64,000 nt of DNA from Rugalucina vietnamica (lineage: Eukaryota > Mollusca > Bivalvia > Lucinida > Lucinidae): positions 36,494,721-36,558,720 of the forward strand of contig OZ024874.1 of NCBI GenBank assembly GCA_964017185.1. The letters run 5' to 3'. The notes beneath the pieces were generated by a model that had not been told where the DNA came from, did not search any database, and was given only the letters and a program-made list of their open reading frames with translations. Made by a program: the position numbers and the translations under genes. Shown here piece after piece: positions 47,318 to 57,100 of this stretch (position 1 is the stretch's first letter; the number at the start of each line of letters is the position of its first letter).

Positions 47318-47395
47318 TTATTCTAATGGTTAGGCTACTCACCTTATAAATCAGGAATTGTGGATTTGATCCAGTGGGATTTCCCAGTGTTTTAT
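47318..47395 (+). mobile_element. Degenerate tRNA-like sequence
   Basis: CTTATTCTAATGGTTAGGCT (box A-like) and GTGGATTTGATCCAGTGGGA (box B-like, mutated). Third tRNA-like segment within 550 bp. Confidence 0.4.
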
Positions 47396-47698
47396 AATAG
47401 GTAACTGAAAAAGTTCATTTTCAGTATTCAAGAACAGGCTGCTGACAAAGACATATCCTGACAACTAATGACTTGACATGGTTGTAGGACAACGTTTTCA
47501 GACCAGATCATAAAACCATCATCACATATGTATCTGATCAAAACATTTCCTTAAATGGTCATAGCTATTATACAAGACCATAATAGAATATTCTCCTTTG
47601 TATATTTCAGACATTGAGTGGTGTTATGTATAATGTTGCCTTTGCTACCACCTTTGGCATTCAAACCATTTCTTATTATCCAATGCGAGTATATTAAT

Positions 47699-47935
47699 TG
47701 AGCCGCATCGTGAGAAAACCGGATTTTTGCCTTTGCGAAAACAAAGGCGCAGATCAGCTTCGCAGTAACTGCGAAGCTGATCAGCGCCTTTGTTTTCGCC
47801 ACTCGGATAGTACAATTCCTCTTCTTCTTAAATCCGAAATTTCAAGCTTCTAGCCTGCTTCTGTGACTGTACAGGCCGTTTGGTGTCAGACCTGGTCGGA
47901 AACCCCGAAGACCGGTTTTCTTGCGTCGCGGCTCA
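47699..47935 (+). mobile_element. TGAGCC MITE, copy B
   Basis: The best-preserved copy. Ends are TGAGCCGCATCGTGAGAAAA and TTCTTGCGTCGCGGCTCA. An internal perfect palindrome, CAGCTTCGCAGTAACTGCGA plus AGCTG, lies inside GCGCAGATCAG and CTGATCAGCGCC. AT flanks both ends. Confidence 0.9.
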
Positions 47936-48238
47936 ATTATGAATAGTCATATTAAACTTCACCAGGAAGCAAACTGGATAATTGTTGACTGGGATGTTAA
48001 ACTAATAAAATCAAGCCACATATTTAAGTGTATTTCCTTAGGTCTGATAATGTTTTTTACAGATATTTTGCAACTGTATAAACAAAATATTTTCTTGGCA
48101 CTATCGAGAATTTAGTTTGTCGCAAAATGTGCAGCAAAACTTTTCCCCAAATACGCATTATAAGAGACAATTTTTTAAACTTTAGAGGTACATAATCATT
48201 TGTTAAATTAGAAAATATAGATTACAATTTGTTTTAAA

Positions 48239-48474
48239 TGAGCCACCCCTTAAGAAAACCAACAACATGCATAGGGGAAAACAAAGTGGCAGATCAACAG
48301 TGCAGTAACTGCACACCTGATCAACGACTATGTTTTGGCAACACTGATAGTGCAATACTCTTCCAGATATTTCCAAAATTTCAAGCTTCTAGCCTGTTTC
48401 TGTGACTGTACAGGTCAGTGTGTCTAGGTCCTGGTTGGAAACACAAAATGATGGTTTTCTCATGTGAAGGCTCA
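48239..48474 (+). mobile_element. TGAGCC MITE, copy C
   Basis: Diverged copy 303 bp from copy B in the same orientation. The central palindrome is mutated (CAACAGTGCAGTAACTGCAC). Flanks AA and AT do not match. Confidence 0.85.
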
Positions 48475-48558
48475 ATTATGATTTAAATACTAAATTTAGT
48501 ATGGTCTCTGAATTAAAACACAACAGGCAGGATCAACTGTTTATTAAGCTATTATTAA

Positions 48559-49258
48559 AGACAGATGTACGTAATTGAAGGCGCTCAAAGGAACGTGCGT
48601 ATCTAAGGGTCGAAACGTCATTTTTACGCCGCATTCGTAACGTCAGTTTTCGCTCGAAACGTCATTTCTAGCGTCATTTTACGTTCGGAATACGAAACTA
48701 TATCCATACAATAAGGCAGAGGACTTCAGAAATGTAAAAAGGTTGATATTATTTTTTATTTTTGCTCAAATTATAGATTGTGGACATGTTATCCCGAAGA
48801 AAACAACATTTCCGCGACAGTTGGCAATATTGAATACTAAATAGTGTCGGAAATTTTGGCGCAAAATCGACGTCGCGCGTAAAATGTACTGAATTCAGCA
48901 ACGACTACCTCTCTTCGCACGCCTATAGCAGGAAAACGAATCCGGTAACTAAGGACTTTCTCGTTATCTATATGTAGTTCAGGAATTTCTCTAATACATA
49001 TCAGTTTTTTAAAAAATCCTACCGTGAATTTTTTAAATATATCAAGAAAATTAACAAAAAGGGGATCTAAAAATCGCATTTTACGTTGACGTCAATGTAT
49101 TTTCGCTCTCAAATTTGACGATTTTGAAGGCCGATATATCGAAAACAAGCTCGGAACGGTATCGATTTATTTTCATTTTCGTATGTAGGACATCAAAATA
49201 CACTCACATGCAAAAAATAAAAAAAATCTACCGTGAGGTCAATTACGTACATCTGGCT
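48559..49258. mobile_element. 700-bp TIR element with TTAA target duplication
   Basis: TIRs AGACAGATGTACGTAATTGA and its complement with one mismatch. TTAA flanks both ends (48555-48558 and 49259-49262). TTAA sites are used by piggyBac and Kolobok superfamilies. The interior has no transposase, only several GTCATTTTTACG/AACGTCA-type motifs. Confidence 0.85.
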
Positions 49259-49262
49259 TTAA

Positions 49263-49700
49263 ATACTTCATATACTCAAAGGATGATTTGCACCACTCAC
49301 AGTAGATTTTTATTACATTTTAGGTAGTTAATGTATAATTTAGTCTAACATATTCCAAACACATTTTTTGAACTTGCACAGCCTCAAAGGATTGAGAATT
49401 CAGTTGTGACTAACATCTAAATGTGTAAGGCCAAAATATATATATACTAAAGGAAACTTCCAATGCATACAGTAAACAATTTCTTATAAAAAAATAATAA
49501 CATGTACTTTTAATACATATTTGATTTTCCCTCTTTAAACATAATTATACATGTAGTATTGTTCACATGATCTGTGAAATTTCAGATCAAAATTTTGTGT
49601 ATTATGTAAACTTGAAAGGGTCAAAATCGAAAGTCACAAAAATGGAGTTTGTTTGTTTCAGTGTAGAAATTGAAATTTCATTTGTCATGCAAAATACATT

Positions 49701-49749
<49 letters not shown>

Positions 49750-50744
49750 CACACACACACAACATCAACAACAACAACAACAACAACAACACACAGGGAG
49801 AACGATGCAGGACATTTGCATGGTTTTGCTCATTTGCAACACGGATATCCACACTGTAACAAGATAAAGACTTTTATTGCATATGCACAGACAATTTGTA
49901 TGGCGTATGTTTTGTATTTAAAAAAAGAAAAAAAAAAAAACATCAACAACATACAATTAATTCCTTTTATCCTTAAATCCTTTCCTATATGCACATACCT
50001 TAAATGAAACACATGTAGAAATGTCAGTCTAGTGAAAATATCAATATCAGGGAAAATATCACTTTATTCATACTTGATGTTCATTGATTTCACTGCCAAA
50101 TATAAAATAACTGAAATTAATTGTTTCATGTTAGCCCAAAGATTGATTCAATGATGAATTACAGAGGAAATAACACTTCCAATAACACACTTTTACTTCC
50201 TTTTAAAGATATCAAGAAAATACACTTCTAATAACACACTTTTACTTCCTTTTAAAGCAATCAAGAAAATACCGTTTTAAGGTTTGTACATTTTGCTTTA
50301 GCAGGTCTTTAGGAATATATGGCATATCAGGCAAACAACAGAGATAAAACTTCATGTATGTTGATATGATATTATAGAAATTGAATTATATATATGTATA
50401 TATACTGAACAAAATGAGAAATGCAACAAGTTACAACTCACCACTTAAGATATATCTCAGTTAAGGGTATAACAAAAATATTTCAGGTTTTGTTTGGGTT
50501 GGTCCTGAGTCACTTTATATTCGGGTACAAAATGCAAAAGTCCAATTTTCATTCTGATTAAATTTGAATTGATTATTGTTTTCGAACAAAAATACTGCAT
50601 ACACAGAAAAATGAACGCTGCGCATACACACATTTTTAGATAATAAGATTCACGAAAAAAGTTTGAATTTGCACTACAAATGAGCCCATAAAAACATTAC
50701 GAAAACATGCCCGTGCAATATACAGAGATTTTTAAAGTTGTCAA
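49263..50744. other. No gene; CA/CAA microsatellite
   Basis: 49702-49793 is a (CA)n tract running into (CAA)n. Two ~60-bp direct repeats with AATAACACACTTTTACTTCC occur at about 50177-50275. ACTGAACAAAATGAGAAATG near 50404 may start an unrecognised transposon. Coding frames here consist of the microsatellite. Confidence 0.5.
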
Positions 50745-50990
50745 AAATGAAAATTTTTTGATATTTTTCTTATTTTTGCTCCAAAACATGGATTGTGGGT
50801 ACGCGTTAGAACCGCCTCGGCGAGGCGGTTCTAACGTGTATCCACAATCTATGTTTTGGAGTAAAAATAAGAAAAATAGGTATACCCCTGCATACTCCAG
50901 TTTTGCTATATAAAAGTGGGGGTTTGATGGGGTACACATTTCACAGACATGTTTTCCTGATGCCAGCCAAACCACTGTGTGTTTAATTGA
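50745..50990 (+). repeat. Near-perfect palindrome plus flank
   Basis: Arms 50764-50820 and 50821-50878 are complementary around GCCTCGGCGAGGC. The shared flank to about 50990 includes GTATACCCCTGC and ACATGTTTTCCTGATGCC. A decayed copy lies at 2255-2450. Similar peptides arise on both strands only because the DNA is palindromic. Confidence 0.8.
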
Positions 50991-51385
50991 AAGGGCAATA
51001 ATTCCAATCTCGTTTGTTTTAATTGTTTCATGTGTCAGTTTATTGACCAGTGGTTCATTGCAATCAATTCTGAATGGTGTTTTATAGCCAATTTTAATTG
51101 TACCATTGTTTTACAGTTTGCACATGAGTGTTGCATGTTTTTCCACTTTAAGCATGTCTTTAGATGGCATCGAATATCTCCTGCAATACTTTTCAGGAAT
51201 AAAATCAGTTTCATTCACTTAATGTCTGACATCTATTGCACAAGTACAAAATGACTCTGTATCTGAAAATGTCATAGTTTGTCCAGAATTTAGCAAAGCA
51301 TAATTGTTGCATTTAATGTTTTGCTCAATATAGAATATAATTAGATAGGTGATTGAATTATATTTGGAAAAAAAAAGAAGAAAAC

Positions 51386-52534
51386 AACAATGGTCCTTTA
51401 AACGCTCGCCTGATCTGGAAAGCTGTACTAGCATAAGAACAAAGAGCCAATGGGGGAGTTTGAAGGTTTTCCTATAGTCGACCCCCGGGGCGTGGCCAAA
51501 TTTGAACCCATGGGCATGATTGGTACAATTTTATGTAGAGAACCATTAGCCGTTGCAACATGCCAAATATCAAAGTTGTTGGCCATGTGCTTTCAGAGGA
51601 GATTTTTGAATTTTTTTCCCATTAAAACATATATGTTGCCATGGCAACCAGAGTTCCAGTCCGATCTGCCCAAAAACAACAAACAACATTTCCTTTTGCT
51701 CAGTAATGCTGTGTGTGTTTTGATCAATATCAGTCTACTGGCTTTTGAGATATTAATGTTTTCCTATAGTAAGTCTATCGACCCCTGGGTCATCGCCGAA
51801 TTTGACCCCAGAGGCATGAGTGGCACAATTTATGTAGAGGGCCATTAGCCGTTGCTACATACCAAATATCAAAGCTGTGGGCCCTGTGGTTTCTGAGATT
51901 TTTTTGATTTTTTTTCTCCATTAAAACGTATATGTTGCCATGGCATGATGGCAACCAGAGTTCCAGTTGCATCTCCTGAAAAACAATACGCAACCTTTCC
52001 TACTGCCCAGTGATGCTGTGTGTGTAATTTGATCAAGATTCGACTCCTGGCTTTGGAGATATTGATGTTTAAATGTTTTCCTATAGTATTTATTTGGAGA
52101 CTATCGACCCCCGGGGCATGGCCAAATTTGACTGGCACAATTTATAATGGGGACTACCTAACAGTGCTATATACAAAATATAGAAGCTCTGGGTCTTCTG
52201 GTTTCAGAGAAGAAGATTTTTTAAAGTTTTCCCATTGTAAGTCTATGGGAGATATCTGTTGCCATGAAAACCACAATTTTGATACAATCTGCTCCAAAAC
52301 CTAATGCAGTCAATCCCCCAACCGAATGATGGTTCACATTAAAGGGCTAAGTCTAAAAAAAAATTAAAATGTGAATTTACAGGGCAAAAAAAAGCTATTC
52401 GTGAATTTTGCCCTTTGACAAAGGTCCGCCCACTAGCTTCAGAAATATTCTTCTTCGACATTGTAAACGAATGACGACGCCGGACGGCTGCCTATCCTAT
52501 AAGCTCACCTGTGAGCCTTCAGCACAGGTGAGCT
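51386..52534 (+). mobile_element. Helitron-like element with four ~165-bp core repeats
   Basis: Opens with CAATGGTCCTTTAAACGCTC and ends with a hairpin AGCTCACCTGTGAGCC to GCACAGGTGAGCTAA after an ACGACGCCGGACGG stretch. Core units contain TCGACCCCCGGGGCGTGGCC, AATTTGACC, GGCACAATTTATG and TTAAAACATATATGTTGCC. The same family forms the array at 62340-64000. Frames in it are not genes. Confidence 0.75.
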
Positions 52535-52804
52535 AAAAACAACACCAAGGCAACATGTCTTCTTGTTGAACCAAACTGCTGATTATGGCTCACAAAACTA
52601 AATCACATTCTTTTACAGAACATTGAAATACACATGCATTGAACTGCTACAATAAGAGTCATGCATTTCGTTTTAGAAATTCTTATGCTGCACATACCAG
52701 TACAGTTCAACCTCATCATAAGACTTTTCAATACAAAGCAGTTTCCAATACAACACAGCCATGCCATGGCTCCCATAATTATATACATACATGTATTTGC
52801 TATA

Positions 52805-53000
52805 TGAGCTGTCGTGTAAGAAAACCAACAATTTAGTTTTCGACCAGTCCGACACAAACCCAGCTGTACACAGAAGCAGGTTAGAGGCTTGAAATTTAAT
52901 ATTTTAAGTAGAAAAGGAATTGTACTATCCTAGTAGCAAAAACAAAGACGCTGATCAGCTTTGCATGTGCAGATTGTTGTTTTTCTAGTGCAGTGGCTCA
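52805..53000 (-). mobile_element. TGAGCC MITE, copy D (internally deleted)
   Basis: Ends TGAGCTGTCGTGTAAGAAAA and TTTTCTAGTGCAGTGGCTCA, TA on both flanks. About 40 bp around the central palindrome are missing. Confidence 0.8.
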
Positions 53001-53411
53001 TATGATAATGTCTATTGTTAGTAACCTCATCATAACATGGTTTCAGTTATAACACTGTCAGTTTCAATGGACCCCAAAGTTAGTGTTATAATGAGGTTGA
53101 CCTGTATTTCCTAGAGGGTGAGCAGTGGTGATACAGGGGCCATTACACAACAAAAGTATCCTCATTTATGGGAATAAGACATTACATAGACACATAGGCA
53201 GTGTGGAATGAATGAAATTGCATTGTCAAGTTGGTGTCTAAACGAGACATGTATCACATTTATCACATTTTTACCCTTTGACAAAGATTTTTCAAAATTC
53301 TGTTCCCGGAGTCCTGTCACAACCACTCTCATGGCATAACTCATGGTACAGGTGCATGACAACATTGACATATGCATTAGAAAGTACAGAGTACAGCATT
53401 TTATAAAATAC

Positions 53412-53474
53412 TTTTTCTCTAGCCTGCTTTGTGTCTGAAACCCAGTAGACAAGTTTTGTCATGACATGACTCAA
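53412..53474 (+). mobile_element. Partial TGAGCC MITE
   Basis: CTCTAGCCTGCTTTGTGTCT, GAAACCCAGTAGACAAGTTT and CATGACATGACTCA match one end of the family. Confidence 0.5.
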
Positions 53475-53539
53475 GGTTACCTTAGTATTTTTTAGGTGTT
53501 AGAGATGGCTTTATTAACAAGGAACTAAATTATAATTGA

Positions 53540-53740
53540 ACAAGAGGACCAACGATCCTGATAACCAGAACTAGAGATATAGTCTTTGAAAAATGACTCG
53601 GTGACAAACAAATTTTAAACTTCAATGTGTAAATGACATTTGATTAATGTCAAGAAATGGCAAAAACCTTCAATAATCAAATAATTTCACCAACTCAGAT
53701 TGGCTAAGTGGTTTCTGAAAAAAGAAGATTTTTTTAAAAT
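53540..53740 (+). mobile_element. Helitron-like 5' fragment
   Basis: AAGAGGACCAACGATCCTGA resembles the GAGGACCAATGGTCCTG end at 61811. TGGTTTCTGAAAAAAGAAGA follows, as in the core repeats. Confidence 0.45.
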
Positions 53741-53763
53741 AAAGGATGATGGTGGATACCAAA

Positions 53764-53998
53764 TGAGCCGCAACATGACGAAACCGTTTTTTTTTTTCGA
53801 CCAAGTCTGACACAAATCGGCCTGTACAGTCATAGAAGCAGGCTAGAGGCTTGAAATTTTGGCTATAAGTTGAAGAGGAGTTGTACTATCCGAGTTGTGA
53901 ATACAAAGGTGCTGATCAGGTGTACAGTTACTGCACAGCTGATCTGCGCCTTTGATTTTTGCATATGCAAACATCCGGTTTTCTCATGATGCGGCTCA
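53764..53998 (-). mobile_element. TGAGCC MITE, copy E
   Basis: Ends TGAGCCGCAACATGACGAAA and TTTTCTCATGATGCGGCTCA, AA on both flanks. The central palindrome is GCTGATCAGGTGTACAGTTA with its partner. It ends 174 bp beyond the stop of the DUF6589-type gene. Confidence 0.85.
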
Positions 53999-54171
53999 AA
54001 TAATGCCTATATAATTATAAGCTTAAATAATGAGGCTGAGCATACAATGGTTGCGCTTCATTACACACACAGTACATGTATTGGCAGATTCCTTGTACTG
54101 GAAGAGCTGATAGAAGAGCTGATTAATTGATAAAAACACATTCTGTCTTTGTCTTAATGTATGTTTTGCTT

Positions 54172-57100
54172 TCAGTCTTCGTCTGATGAGCTACTGTCCT
54201 CATCATTATCATCATCTACAACTATAGCCTGGTCGTATGTCAGACGTCGTACCACCTGGTCAACCCTTTGCCTAAAGTCTAATAAGTCTATCCTTTCGAA
54301 AGGAGAGGCATGAATTGCTTTAAACCCTACACACTTCCGTCCTGCTTCTACTCTGAAAGGGCGCAGCTGCCTAACAGACCTTGCTAATATTTGTTCATCA
54401 TTGAAACTTGATGCAATCTTATGTTTGCTACTTATTGTCCTGGAGTTGATGAAACAGTCAAGACCGTCAGTTACAGCCTTGATTGTTTCAGCAGCTGCAG
54501 ATGTCCTGTCAATTGCACTGGTTGTTTTGTTGGCACCTAATTGTTTGATCAAGTTCTTAACTACTCTCACAGAGTTTTCTTGCATTAAGTCTGCTTCCAT
54601 GTTATTGTTGGCACCCCCACGGAGATTGACAAAAGAACCCTCAAGAACTCTCAATCTCTGTAAAGGTGACAGCAAAAACTCACATTTCAAAATATAATCA
54701 ATGTTTTCTACAAAGTATTTGCTCAAACGGCTGTGAGAGAAGAAAAGAGGTATGGCATTCATGCAATTAGGGATAACCCTAGTGATATCTCCTGCCTTAG
54801 CAGTATCATCCATTTCTAACACCTGTAAGAACCAATGACACAAGTTAGAGCAGTAATTGTATACTGAATCACTGGTAGAAGTAATGGACGGTCCCATGTA
54901 GGCATCAAAATCAAGATAATTAAAGTTTTCCAAAAATTTGGATACCAGTGAATACAGTATACAAGACTTCTCTTCTTGTGTCATCCATCTCCTGCCTCGA
55001 TCAAAATCATCGGTACTGATGATCTTGGTTGGGGCCGAGTCAGGAGATTCCATCCCAAGAAATTCCATTAGATGTTCTTTTAGCAAGACTCTTCCCAAGG
55101 TCATGAACAGGTCATGGTGTGCCTTAAACCTGGACTTGACTTTTCCATTCACAACACCTCTTTGCAGAATTGATTTTGCATGGTAGAGGGTTCCCGGCTG
55201 TCTGGCAGATGCAACATTAAACAATGTCTTGTAGGCTTTCTGAAAATACAATTTGAGCTGCATCATGAGAAAATCAACAATGTAGTTTCCGAAACAGGTC
55301 CGATACGAACCGAGCACAGAAGCAGGCTAGAAGCGGAAAATTTTAAAGTTAGAAAGAAGAGGAATTTAACTATCCGTGTAGTGAAAATAAAGGTGCTGAT
55401 GTGTTTTGCAGTTACTGCGAAGCTGATCTGTGCCTTTGTTTTCGCATATGCAAAATGTTGGATTTCTCATGATGTGGCTCATTTATTCTGTTTAAAGAAA
55501 ATATCGGCATTTAGGTTGCATTACAAGAAAATCTGTCCTTATGTTTTCTGACCAGCTCTAACTACATGTAAGACCGACACCTGGTTTGTTAAATAGTTTT
55601 ACATTTGATAACAAGGACAGCTATGGCTCAAGGTTTTGGATATAATGTATATTGTAAGAAGTATATGAAATTAAGTATTTGAGTATTAACCAAAAACAGA
55701 GATGACCGACAGCTGCGTATAATTATGTTTTGCAAAGCACAATTGTTTTTTTTGTGACAGTTCAGATTTTTTTTTTTTTTTTCAATGCAAAGATATTAAC
55801 AATAGTTTGATACATGTGCATATTGATTCATATTTTCTTATTTCCAGATAACTATGGATGGATATGGGATGGTTTGGATTGCAGCTTAATGTCCAATCAA
55901 CAATTTCCAGTTGTGTTCATAACCAACCATGTTTTTCAGGAGCAAAAAGTTTTAACAAGGATATAGGAATAGATTTTTTCCCTTTGGTTTGGATTGTAGC
56001 TTAGATTTAATGTTGATTAAGATGTTGTGTTTAAAAGAAAAAAAAATCATTTGAAAGATAATGTAATTGGTACTTAGCCTCAGGATTTGATGCATAATTT
56101 CTGATGTAATATCTGCTCTTCCCCATATTTTCATGATTAAGGAGCACCATATAAGTTCAACCCTATTATAAAGCTATCTTTGGGGTCCATGGAAACAGAC
56201 TGTACTGTTATAATTAAAACTGTGTTTTATCATATGATGTCGCTGTTTTCCAGTGGATAACGTCATGTCATAAAAATCGTATGACCACACGTGTAATAAC
56301 ACTTTTGCGGGAATACGTAACGTCATTGACGACGTCCGTAACAACAATGTAAATTTTCATTGAAAATATGTCCACTTCGAAGGCGATAAAATCCTATTTT
56401 AAAAGTCATATGATAAAACGAATCTTACACTCGTGGTCATTTCATATGAAATTTATTAAACTCGCCAAAGGGTCGTTTAATAACTTTCATATGAAATGAC
56501 CACTAGTGTAAGATCCTCTATATAATGAACTTATTTACAATGGGCATATAGCAAAATAATCATTTTTGGAGCCAATACATGGCCATGTTATATTGAAAAC
56601 CACACTATAATGAGGGGCGTTATTATGAGACTGACCTGTATATGATATTTGTGAAAAGTGATTCAATCATTGCACATGTCTTGAAGTTTTCAAACTCGCC
56701 TGCTTATCTTAAATGAGCATAAAGCCATTTTTGTTTTACATAATGTATCTTTTTTGTTGTTCTCCTTCAAATATTTTTATGACTATGGTAAGATGTGGTG
56801 CGAGAAAACTGGTCTTTTGGGTTTCCTACCAGGTCTGACACAAACCTACCTGTACAGTAACAGAAGATGACTAGAAACTTGAAATTTGGGATTTATTGTA
56901 CTATCTGTGAAGGGAAAACTGTGCTGTATCTGCATCTTTGTTTTCAAATATGCAAAATGCTGGTTTTCTTGTGAGGCTCATGATATTTATTTTAGCACTT
57001 TAGGTGCAATACATCTTGAAGTTATCTGCCTGATTTTAAATGAGTATTGAGCAATTGGTATTATGACATAATGTCACTTTTGTTGTAAGCTTGATGAATT

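Noticed and set aside
49567-50007. 146-codon frame rich in His-Thr and Thr/Gln
   Set aside because: Encoded by the CA/CAA microsatellite.
50697-50975. Frames on both strands with the shared peptide PPRRGGSN
   Set aside because: An automatic consequence of the perfect palindrome.
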